Assembly (NCBI GenBank): GCA_029339195.1
Contig: JAPTJF010000012.1
Location: 62,001 to 126,000 of the forward strand
Source: Micractinium sp. NFX-FRZ
Taxonomy: Eukaryota > Chlorophyta > Trebouxiophyceae > Chlorellales > Chlorellaceae
Reading direction: 5' to 3'
Length of the DNA stretch: 64,000 nt
The position numbers and the translations under genes were made by a program. Of the stretch, positions 33,887 through 45,900 are shown one piece after another. Numbering within the stretch: position 1 is the first letter of the stretch; each line of letters begins with the position of its first letter. Below the pieces are notes generated by a model that saw only the letters and a list, made by a program, of their open reading frames with translations, searched no databases and was not told the DNA's origin.

Positions 33887-36800
33887 ATGGACCCGGCCCA
33901 GCTGGTGGCGGCGCTAGGCGCCTGCCAGTCGCCCGACCCCGCCGTGCGCGTGGCAGCAGAGGATGCGCTCAATCAGGTGCGCACTTGCCGCCAGGCAGGC
34001 AGACCAAGCGCCATGGGCCCCCGCCCGCATGCTGCCAGCCGCCACTGGCGGCAGCGGCAGCGGCAGTGGGTCCCCTGCGCCCCCCCACTGGCACCCTCGG
34101 CCCACTTGCCCTCGCTGCCCCGGCCGCAGGTGAAGCATGCACGGGGGCATTTGGTCATCCTGCTGCGCGTGGCGCTGGAGGACAGCGTTGACCCAGCGGT
34201 GCGACAGGTGGCGGCCATCTCCTTCAAAAACCTCGTCAAGCGCGACTGGTCTGCAGAGGGTGCGTGGCTCTCTGCTGGCAGAGTGCCGGGCAGTCCAAAG
34301 CCTGCCGCGCTGCTGGGTGGTCCAGCTGCGATGCAACAGATGCCTGCTTGGCGGCGGCAGCGCAGCAATGGTGCAGGGAGCGGCTCCCGTGCGCCGCCGT
34401 CGGTTGGCAGTTGTCGGTTGGCGAGCGTGGCTCTGCCAGCATGGCCAGCCAGCTTGGGCTCTGCTACAGCTAGTGTCTCTGCTGCTGCTGCTGGTGGTGC
34501 TGCTGTTGATTGCAGTGGCCCACCGCTGCCAAGAGCCGGCCCCTGCTGGCTGCCCGCCACCGGTGGGCACAGCACCTGCCTCATTACACCCCGGCCGCTG
34601 CTGTCTTTCTGCCCCGCAGACCTCAAGCCCAGCCCTGTTGCAGAGAAGTGCACGTCCCCACTGCCGGAGCGCCCACCACACCTGTCCACAGCACTTCCAC
34701 CTGCTGCCGCCCTCCCCCTGCTGCTGTTGCTTCCTTTCTTACCACCCGCAGACGACAAGCCCGGCCCGCTGGCCGAGGAGGACAAGGCGGCGGTGCGGGA
34801 GGCGATGCTGGAGGGCGTGACGCGCGCACCGCATGCTGTGCGCGTCCAGCTGGCAGAGTGCGTGCGCAGCCTGGTGTACAGCGACTTCCCGGAGCGCTGG
34901 CCCGCCCTGCTGGGCCAGGTGCACGGCTACCTCACGTCCCAGGTGGGCTGCATGGATGGAAGGGGTGGGTGCTCTGTTTGGGATGTGGGGCGGCGCAGTG
35001 GGAAGGGACGCAGCACAGAGGGGGCAGACCTTGCTGGCTGGCCAGGTAGGCCACGTGCCGGCAGGTACAAGGAACTCGAGCAACCGCCTGTTCAGGCGAA
35101 GCAGTACTGGTAGTGTACTCATTTTTTTTTTTTGTACTCATCTACCAGCGCGACCAGGCACACGCTCCGGCGTTTTCACTCTGCTGCGCCCCCTCCCCGC
35201 TGCCTTGCATTGCCTGCCCCTGCCCCTGCCCGTGCCGCAGGACCAGGCGCGCATCGCGGGCGCGCTGACCGTGCTGCGCTTCCTGGCGCGCAAGTACGAG
35301 TTCCGGGATGAAGAGGAGCGGGCACCGCTGGAGAGCGTGGTCAACGCCACCTTCCCAGTGCTGCTGCAGATCTTCCAGGTGGGTCTCTTTCGGTGATCCA
35401 TATTCCGTTTGTTTTTGCCGTCTTTGGGGGGTGTCAGGAGGACAAGGAGGAGCGGGCGCCGCTGGAGGCGGTCGAATGCCGCTTCCCCGTGCTGCTGCAG
35501 ATCTTCCAGGCAAGGCGGGCAGCAAGGAGGGGGGTTGATGGAGTGGTGTCGTGTCTGTGGCCTTCCCATGGCTGCTTCTCATCCGTTCTTTAGATGACCG
35601 GGCATGTGCTCTGCTCTACACACGTCCTGTTCCATCGTTCCCATTCTGGCTCACACGCCTGCAGACCACAGCACACGCCCTTGGCCACACACCCCTCCAG
35701 TCCCCACCCACCGCTCCCTGCCGCCCTGCGTGCCCCAGCTCTCACCTTATCTCCCCGCTGCTTCTTTCTTCCTGTCTTTCTCCTGCAGATGCTGCTGGCC
35801 ATGGATTCCGCCTCCCCAGACCTGGCAGAGCTGCTCAAGCTGGTGTGCAAAACCTTCTGGTGAGTTCAGCGGGCACAGTGCACCCACCTCACCTGGTTTC
35901 ACCCTGCACGTTTCCTCACCCGAAGCTTTACAATCCCTGCCTGTGTTGAAGGCGTTCTGGTGTTACCTCTTGAAGAGAGGGGGCTGCTTCCATGGCCTGC
36001 GCCCCGCCCAGCGCTGCCACCCAGCGCCCTGCATGGCTGCCTGCAGCCTGGCCCACTCCTGCCAGCCTTTAGCCCCCCTATTTGGCCAGGTTTCCTTGCT
36101 GCTGGCACCACCCTGTGCAGCGCGGCCGCTGTCCATCCCCACCACTCTCAACCCGCGAGCACAGCTTGCCTCCCCTGCTGTTTCTCGTCACACGAACCAA
36201 AGCATTCTCTGCTCTCTCGCCCCCCTGCTGTTGTGTGCGCAGGTCTGCCACCTACATGGCCATCCCCACCATCCTCAACCAGGAGGCCCAGTTCACGGGC
36301 TGGATGGCCGCCTTCCACGCCCTCATGATGAAGCCGCTCCCCCTGGTGAGGCCTCCCCAGCTAGCTGTGGAAAGGGGCGGGCACTGGGGTGGGTGCTGGG
36401 GTGTGTGGGCTTGCGTTTGCAGGGTGGATGGCCGCCTCGCACGCGCTCATGCTGAAAGCTGCTGCCCCTGGTGAGCAAGGGGAACTGGGGAGCAAGGGGG
36501 AGGCGGAGCTGCTTCACGTTTTGTTTGATCGTTTTTGTGGACGGGCGGGCTGAGCAGGGCGCTGGGCGGGTGCCTCGGTCGGGGTCCCCACCTGACTGGG
36601 CGTGCTGCCGCCCTCCACGCCCACATGGTGGCACCACTGCTGGTGGGCGGGTGGGAGGGAGTGCCCAGCAGAACGGGAGCAGTGGGCAGGCGGGAGAGTG
36701 GGCAGGAAAATGGGTGGCAGCAGCCTCCGTCCCCTCTGTGTGCGGGTGAAGCAGCATTGTTGAGCAGCAAGGCAAAGGGAAGCGCAGTACGGAGAGGGTT

Positions 36801-36927
36801 TGCGTTGGGGAGAAGGGGCGGTGCCTGGTTTCTTCGACACCTAGGCACCGTGTGCTGTTCCCTCTGCTCGCCCACCCGCCACCTGCGCCTCGGCCCCTCC
36901 CTCACACCTTCCCCCTCGTCACCGCCC

Positions 36928-36958
<31 letters not shown>

Positions 36959-39900
36959 CACCTCCTCAGGACCAGCTCCCCGCCGACCCCGACGCGCGCA
37001 AGGGGTGGCAGTGGAACAAGGCCAAGAAGTGGGTCATGCACATCGCCACGCGGCTGTTCAACCGGTGAGGGCAGGCGGCGGTTCACAGTGAGGCCGTGGT
37101 TCCAAATGGGGGTTGTGCGCTGAGTGGCAGTCGAAACCAGCCACCGAGTGCGTCCTGCACATCACCACGCGCCCCTTTAATCGGTGAGGCCGCTGGTTAT
37201 AGAGGGATTTCAAGGGGCCTGCCTGCCCGCCCGCCCGCCTGCCGCCCGCCTGCCTGCCTGCGTGACTTCAACCCCAATCTGGGCAGCCAGAAGGCGCACG
37301 GCGTGCTGACACATTGCTCTCCCGCCCCTTGTGGCCCCCACCCTCCCTTCCTTGTCCGTGCAGCTATGGCGACCCCAAGCTGTGCAGCGAGAAGGAGGAC
37401 GCTGCGTTTGCAGCCCGCTTCCAGAAGGAGTGCTCCCTCACCTTCCTGCAGGCCGCACTGGCGCAGCTGGCCGTCCTCACGCAGGTGGGCCGGGGGGGTG
37501 GTCGGTGGGGTGCCTGCGGGAGGCAGGGTTGTAAAGGGACGCAGGGTTGTCGAGACTGCAGGGTGTTTGAGGGCAGCACGGGCCAAGGCGGCTGCCCGCC
37601 GGGCGTCTGCCGCGCCAATTGGCGCCGCCCGCCATGCTGCGCTTCGCCCCCCGAAGGGTCTGTGTCATTCGCTGTGTCATGTCTGCACCGCCCCTGCAGG
37701 GAGGCTACCAGTCGCCCCGCGTGATCAACCTGCTGCTGCAGTACATCACCCAGGTAGGGGGCAGTACAGCAGGCGTTTGCATGCAGTGCATCCAGTACAG
37801 CCTAGTACAGCCGTGTTGGAAGGCGGTACTGTCAAATGAAGGCGGCACATGTGGCAGCCGCAAAGCCGGGCCGGCGCGGCCTGGGGGCACCCCATACTTC
37901 TCGACCCCGCTTGGCAGCGCCTTCCTGCCCTGCCTGCGTTGCCCTGTCTGCGCCCCCCTGCCTTTTCGGCCCGATCTCTGCCCCACACCCACTGCCACCT
38001 GCCCCTCCTATCAGGTAGGCATTGGCTTTCGCCTACACCTGGAAGGCGCTGCAGCCTCCAAGTGGTCCGGACTCATTTCCTTTGCCTCTCTCCACCTCTG
38101 ACTCCGCCCCACCACAACACACCCTCCCCTACCCACCCCTGCCAGGCGCTGGCCTTCAGCCACACGTGGAAGGCGCTCAAGCCGCACGTGGAGCAGATGC
38201 TGCTGCAGTGAGTGGTTTCGGGTGCCGTGTCTTTGCCGTGGCGCTCTTGCATGGCACTTGACAAGTAGACATGGTGGCGGCTTAGATGATAGCGAGAGAC
38301 GAGGAGCACATGCTTTCGACTTGAGTGGGCCCCTCCTCAGGCTGCCCTGCACCTTGAGTACACAACCCTTCCCTGCTCCCATGCGCCCCGCTCCCCCGTC
38401 GCGTCGTCATCCCCTCTTCCACGCCCTCCCACGCTTTGCCTGCACACACGTCATCCCCCTCCCCTCCCCCGCAGCGTCGTCTCCCTGCTGCTGCGCTCTT
38501 CCGTTGTTAGATCCACACACTCCCACGCTTCACACGCACGCACCCCACCCCCACCCCACCCCCGCAGCGTCGTCTTCCCGCTGCTGTGCTTTGACGACGA
38601 GGACGCGGAGCTGTGGGAGGAGGACCCGCAGGAGTACATTCGCAAGGTGGGCCTTTAAATTTGTTGATGTTCGCGTGAACTGCTTGCCTTGGAGTCCAAG
38701 GGGGCGGGCTGTGGGGGGACGACCCGCATGAGTGCATCCGCAAGGTGGGGTGGGGGGCACTTGGTGCACGTAGCAGGTCGGGTGGAGTCCAAGGGGGCGG
38801 GCTGTGGAGGGACGACCCGCAGGAGTGCATACGCAAGGTGGGGTGGGGCGCCAAGTGAAGCCCTAGTATGCTCACCTGCGTGAGGGGGGAGGGAGTTTGG
38901 CACGCTCTGTGGGAGGAGGACCCGCAGGAGTACATACGCAAGGTGCGCCTGTCCTGCTTTTCACTTGGTAGTCTATTGAACTGCTTGCCTTGGGTAGAGT
39001 CCAAGGGGGCGGGCTGTGGGGCGACGCCCGCAACCCGCTGGGCAACTGACAGCGGCGCTTCCCTGCCGCCTTGCGACGGCATCATCACGCAGGACGCCTA
39101 CTCCTCCTCTTTTTAAACAATATAAACAATAGTTGCAATGTAATCACCAATGCAATCTTACTGTACCGCAGGGGTACGACATCATGGAGGACATCTACTC
39201 CCTTGCTAGGCCTCCTCCTGTGTACTGCCTCACTTTGTGCCTGTAACATGTACTGCCTTCCACCTGCTCCGTACCGCAGGGTACGACATCATGGAGGACA
39301 TCTACTCCCTTGCTAGGCCTCCTCCTGTGTACTGCCTCACTTTGTGCCTGTAACATGTACTGCCTTCCACCTGCTCCGTACCGCAGGGTACGACATCATG
39401 GAGGACATCTACTCCCTTGCTAGGCCTCCTCCTGTNNNNNNNNNNNNNNNNNNNNNNNNNNNNNNNNNNNNNNNNNNNNNNNNNNNNNNNNNNNNNNNNN
39501 NNNNNNNNNNNNNNNNNNNNNNNNNNNNNNNNNNNGGGTACGACATCATGGAGGACATCTACTCCCTTGCTAGGCCTCCTCCTGTACTGCCTCACTTTGT
39601 GCCTGTAACATGTACTGCCTTCCACCTGCTCCGTACCGCAGGGGTACGACATCATGGAGGACATCTACTCCCTTGCTAGGCCTCCTCCTGTACTGCCTCA
39701 CTTTGTGCCTGTAACATGTACTGCCTTCCACCTGCTCCGTACCGCAGGGGTACGACATCATGGAGGACATCTACTCCACCAAGACCGCCGCCATGAACTT
39801 CCTCCACGAGCTGTGCAAGGCGCGGTCCAAGGGCAACCTCGACATGCTCATGGCGGTGAGTGGCGCAGCTTGTTTTCGGTGCTCTGTGTGCTGCTGCGGG

Positions 39901-42900
39901 TGCAAGGGCAGCCTCGGCATGCTCGTGGCGGTGAGCGGGGCGGCGTGCAGCTGCGTGCCGTTTTGCTTGGGAGTGTGGCTTTTGTGGGTGGCGCGTGCGT
40001 GAGGGGGCCTCCTCCAAGTGCAACCTGGGCATGCTCGTGGCGGCGAGTGCCCTGGGCAGCGGTGTGGGATGGTGTTGTCTATTGCTTTGATTGCGTGGGC
40101 GCCAAGGGCAGCCTGCTCTGGGCTGTGAGCTAACCCTCGCGGTTGTATGAGTGGGTGGGTCAAATCTGAACCAACCTGGTGAATCTAAACCTCATGTAAT
40201 TTCCATTGGTTCTTGGCCGCCGTGCAGCACCTGGTGGAGGCGTGCTGCACGAGTACAAGGCGGCGCACCCTGGCTGCTTCACTCCCCTTTGCCTTGCTCC
40301 TCATCCCACCATCTGTCTTGTCCTGCTGCAGCACCTGGTGGGCGTGCTGAACGAGTACAAGGCCGCGCACCCGGCTGCCCCGCTGGCGCTGGCCCGCAAG
40401 ATGGATGGCGCGCTGCTGGCCATCGGCACGCTCTCAGACGTGCTCAAGGTGGGGCGGGCGGGCTTCCATAGGGGGGGAGCCTTATTTGGAAGAAAGGGCC
40501 CGTTTGCTTTGAGATTCTTGGGAGAGGGATTGGAAAGGAGGTAGCTGGAGAGAGGAGATAGAGCAGACGTGCAGCTGGAGCCAGTGCCGCTCCTCATCCT
40601 GCTCCGCCCCGCCTGCCCTACCACTCGTCTCTCCCCCTGCCCACCTGCCGCTGGGAGAAAAGCATCCCTGTTTTGAGCAAGCTGAAGGCTGTGCTGCTGC
40701 ATGCGATGCCCCCCTCTCCAACTCCCCCCCCTGCCACCGTGCCCTCACCTCTCCTCGTGCAGGAGAAGAAGCCGTACAACGGGCAGCTGGAGCCGATGCT
40801 GCTGCAGCACGTGGTGCCCCTCTTTGACTCGCCCCACGGCCACCTGCGGGCCAAGGCCTGCTGGCTGGCGGGGCACTATGCTGACATCGAGTTTGGGGAT
40901 GGGCAGGGCAAGGGGCCGACCTTCTCGGCGCTGCTGCACCGCGTGGTGGCGGCCATCGGAGGTGGGTCTAGTTGTCAATGAGGGTGGCGCATTGAGTTGG
41001 TTTTGTAGCGGGGGTGGGCACGGTGTGTGACGGGGAGAAAGGTGTAGAGGGGGTGGTTGGCTGTTTGTGCTGTTTATGGGGCGGGCAGGCTGTGCCTCTG
41101 GCCGCAGGCCCTTTGCCCATCTTTCGCCCAGCCTGGTTCACGTCGCTCGACCCCCCAGGTGCCCCGTGTGCATCGGTGCTGCCACGCACGTGCGGCTGCC
41201 CGCCCCCAAAGGCCCCTGCGGCACCTCGTACTCGATGCCGCCGCCGTCTCCTGCCTGCACACCTCCGCCCTGCACATCTCCCCGGATAGGGTTCCCTGGT
41301 TGCTCAGTGTCAGAGGTTGGATACTTCTTCGGCACTGTTAAATGGCGAAATCCATGAAGCACCCCGTTTCCATGCACATCTCCCCACGCTGCCAAGCGGC
41401 GGAAACCCCGCAGCCAAAAGTCCGACGGCGGCCACCCCCCCATTGGCCTGCCGCAAGAAAATCAGGGCTGCCAGAGCGAGCTGGGAGGCATCACGTACTG
41501 ACTGGGTGGGCCTCCCCTGTGGCCACACAGCAATTTCAGGCCTCCCACACCCCCACGTGGAGCGTGCCATGACAACCACGGCACTGAAACTTATTTTCCT
41601 GCACCCCACGCCAGCCCCTGCATGCTATGCTGCACCCCACCACTCGGCTGCTGCCTTGAGCGCTGCTGCACGCTGTCCGTTGCAGCACTCCCCCCTCCCC
41701 TCCCTACACACGTTTTGCTGCTGGCAGTGCGCCCCTTCCTTCCCTTTATTATCATGCCCTCTGCCATCGTCCCTGCCTCCATGCACTGAAACCCGTGTGT
41801 CCCCCCGTTGAAACGTGCAGACCCCGAGCTGAACGTGCCGCCCTCTCCCCGTGCTCCCGTCTTCCCCCCGCACACGCTGTCCGCTCCCCCTGCCTTTCAC
41901 CACCCACTCTGCTCAACCCTGCTGCAACTGTGCAGACCCCGAGCTGCCCGTGCGCATCATCACCACTCCTCCCTGGCCGCTGCCTGCCTACCCCCACCCT
42001 GCACGCCTCTGCTGCCTGCCCAACCCCACCCCGTCGCTGCCGCCCCCCGTTCCGCCCGCCCGCTGGATTGTGCAGACCCGGAGCTGCCAGTGCGCATCGA
42101 CGCCGCCCTGTCGGTGCACACACCCCCCCCCACCCACCCCGCCGAACACACACGTTTTTTGTTGCTCACCCCTTCTGCTCTACCCCGTTGGATTGTGCAG
42201 ACCCCGAGCTGCCCGTGCGCATCGACGCCGCCGTCTCTGTGCGCTCCTTCCTGGATGCTGTGGAGGAGGAGGACCTGGACCCTCTGCGCCCGCTGGTGCC
42301 CCAGCTGCTGCAGCAGTTCCTCACGCTGTCCAACGAGGTGAGGGGGTGGCCGGGTGGGTGGGACCCGACTCTTCTCCAACCGCGTGGGTCCCGGGTGCCT
42401 TGTCGCCCATCCGCCCACGAATCTCCTGTTCGCCTCCACCGTGCGCGCCCATCCTGTTTGTCCAATGTGTACTGTTTAAACATGTTTGCAGGCTGAAACA
42501 GAGGACCTGGCACTCTTACATTGAGAGCATGCAGGTCCAAGATGACACGGCGCCCTGTGCCCACCCAACTTCCCCTCCCTTTCTGATCTCTTCTCAACCC
42601 CCTCATCAAACCCACCCCCGCAGATCGACAACGAGGACCTGACCTTCTCCCTTGAGACCGTGATCGAGCGCTTCCGGGACGACATGGCCCCCTACGCCGC
42701 GGGCCTGTGCCAGCAGCTGGCCCAGCAGTTCTGGCGGATCACCAGCGAGGGGGAGGGCGGCGAGGGAGGGGAGGACGGCGAGGACGGCGGCGACGACGGT
42801 GCGTCGGGGGGCAGTTGGTCTGGGTGTGGTGGGTGGGGGTGGGGGTGGGGGAGGGGGAGGAGGGAGGGAAGGATAGGGAGGACGGCGGCGATGACGGTGC

Positions 42901-45900
42901 GTGGTGGAGGGGCAGGGGGGCTCTGGGTTCTGTGTGTGGAAGGGGGAGGGGGGGCCGGGCAGGGGACGACGGTGCGTGGGGGAGGGGCGGTTGTGCTTGC
43001 TTGGCTGGCTGGCAAGCGCCTGGCCATCTGGCTGTGTGGCTGTCTAATCGCCTGGCTGGCAAGGCAGGCGGGTGGGGGCCTGCGCATGCTGTGCACCGGC
43101 CACCACCCCCTCGTGCCCCCCCAGGCCAAATGCCGGCGCCCCGCCGCCTCCCTCACGCTTTGCATGCTGCGGGTGCTCCCGCCACGCCCACCGCTGTACC
43201 CACGCCGTGCGTGCAGGCGCCCTGGCCGCCTATGGCGTGCTGCGCGCGCTGAGCACCGTGCTGGAGAGCATCCACGCGCTGCCGCACCTCTACGCCCAGG
43301 CAAGCAGGGGGTGCACGGGGCGGGGCGGGGGGTCCCTGCCAGGCACTGCCTGCCCCGTGGTGGAGCTACCACTGCCCCTGTCATACCAAGATTTGTCTTC
43401 CCCGCTCTGGCCCCCGCCCCCCCACCACTTGCAGATGGAGGACATTCTGTACCCGATCCTGGAGAAGTACACCTCCACCGACGGGCAGGACATCTTTGAG
43501 GAGGTGCATGGGGGGGCCTTGGGAGGCGCGCGCGCGTGTGTGTGTGTGTGTCACTCCCCCCGCACACTGCGTCCGAAGGGCCGCCCCCCCGAGCGCGGGG
43601 CGCCCGCCTCCCCGGCCCCCTCCCCCCCCCCCGTGCCGTGCGTGTTTGTGTGTGTGGCTGGGGGGACGTGGGCGGCCACCCGAACGGCTGGGCCAGCGCG
43701 GCGGGGGCCTGGGTTGTGCGTGTGCCTGGGGTGCGGTGTCCAGCGGGGCGTGGGCGGCTCGCCTGATAGGCGGCTCACCTGGAGTGAATCTGTGTTTCCA
43801 AATTTTGTTACTTGTTAGCACATCCTCCACTTCGTCATTCAATACGTGAAGCACATTGCTGTGCAAACCGCCAGCTCACCGGGTGTATGCCGCTGCCGGT
43901 GTGCACCCTGCACGCACGGCGCCGCCTTTCCCCTGCCTCACCGGCTGTGCTGCCCTCCCACCCCCTGTACCAACTCTGTTCCCCCGCCCTCTTTGACCCG
44001 TCTCCTCCCCCCCCCCCACTCTCTTCCCTCCCTCCTCTCCACCCCGCCCCTACCGCAGGTCATGCAGCTGGCCACCTACCTCACATACTTTGCACCCCAG
44101 ATCTCCCCGCGCATGTGGGCACTCTACCCGCGCATGCTGCAGGTGCGGGCCGCTCAGGGAGGGGCATGGGGGTGGGCAGGGTGGAGGCGGAGTGTGAGGG
44201 AGGGGAGGCGCGCAACTGGGTGGGAAGGCAAGTGTGGGTGGCCGGGGCGGGGCGCGGTCGGCCACGCGTGCACCCCCACGCACCACCCATACACCCGCCC
44301 ACCCCACACCGTTGTTTTGGTGTTTTTTTTCCTTACGCCGCCACCCACGCAGTGCGTGACCGACTGGGCGATCGACTACTTTGAGGAGGTGCTGCTGCCG
44401 CTGGACAACTACATCAGGTGGGGTGGGGTTGTATCAGAACAGAATGTAAGACCACTTGTTTACGCATTGTGGGAGGGTGCTGCTGCTGCTGGACAACTGC
44501 ATCAGGTGGGGTGGGCTCCTGAGTCGCCTGGTACATCCCCTTTACACATTTGGGAGGCGCTGCTGCTGCTGCTGATGCTGGTTTTGGGGTTTAGGAGGTG
44601 CTGCTGCCGCTTGGCAACTACATCAGGTGGGGTGGCGCTTGCATACATAAGCAGGGTTGCGTACATGTATTGGATGGTAGGCTGTTGTTGCTCAAGAATG
44701 TGAAAGGAGCGCCTCTCCTAGCACTCGCCCTGCACCCCCCGCCCCGCTGCCCCCGCCGCCCCGCAGCAAGGGTACGGACGTCTTCCTGTCCAGCCAGGCC
44801 CCCAACTACCTGGCACTCACAAACCAGGTGCGGTGGGTGCAGGGGTGCAGGGGGAAGGCTTCTGTTGGGGGCGGCAGTGATCCTCCCGAGCACCAGGGGC
44901 TGTGCGCACCGTTTGGCAGTGCCTAGTGTACACTCGAGCGCTTCATGGGCTCGTTTCCCGCGCGGCAGATGCTGGAGCATGTTCCGTCGAGGGAGGGGGA
45001 GGGGCACCCAGAGCCCCCGGGTGTGTCCGCCCATCTGTGTTCCCTCTGTCAAACCAACCGCGTTCCGAGCTGGTCCTGATTTGCTTCTGCTGCAGATGCT
45101 GGAGAAGGTGCTGTCGGGGGAGCGGGTGCCCCAGGGATTCAGGCCACCCGTGCCTTCTCCGGCTGACCTCGAAACAACACTTGTTGGATGCGTTCCCCCC
45201 CCCGCAGATGCTGGAGAAGGTGCTGTCGGGTGACGGTTACCCGGAGGACCAGGTGACCTGCGCCCCCCGCCTCATGGGCGTCATCCTGCAGCACTGCAAG
45301 GGGCGGGTGAACGACTGCCTGGGTGAGTGGGCGGGCGCGGGCGGGCGCGGGCGGGCAGGAGGGGGTGGGTGGTTGGAGGGCAGGGGCAGCAGCGGCTGGT
45401 CACCCCCTGCAAGTACATCTTCTGTTCCACGCTGCGCCGGCTGGCGCCCGGTGTTGAGACTGCCAACCCACCCAGCCACTCAAATGACGGCCCCTCGGTC
45501 GCTCACACACCCCGCCCCACCCCATCCCCGCCCCTGCAGGCCCCTACCTCTCCCTGGCGCTGCGCCGGCTGGCCCCCGGCGTGGAGAGCCAGGACTTGGG
45601 GGACGCGCTGATGTGCGTGCTGGGCGACGCGCTGTACTACGACGCTGCGCTCACGCTGGGCGCGCTGGGGGCGCAGGGCGCGCTGGGCCAGTCGCTGCAG
45701 GCGCTGTCCACAACCATCTTTGCGGCGCGCAAGTCGGGTGAGGGGCTGAGTGGGCGGGGCGTTTGAAGCTGGTTGGGGGCAGGGGTGTGGGTGGGTTGCC
45801 GCTGTCCACAACAACTATCGCCGCCCGTTGCAAGTCAAGTGAGCGCCGCCGACCGGGCCGCGCATGGCGATACACATCCGTGTCTTGAGTACCGGTTTGG

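Noticed and set aside
39302..39679. Frames crossing the N gap
   Set aside because: They are read through undetermined bases and copies of the exon-12 echo; not real proteins.
43819..43860. Candidate extra importin exon ([14 protein letters not shown])
   Set aside because: Exons 18 and 19 join directly in phase (FEE to VMQLATY) as in the family, so this would be an unsupported insertion.
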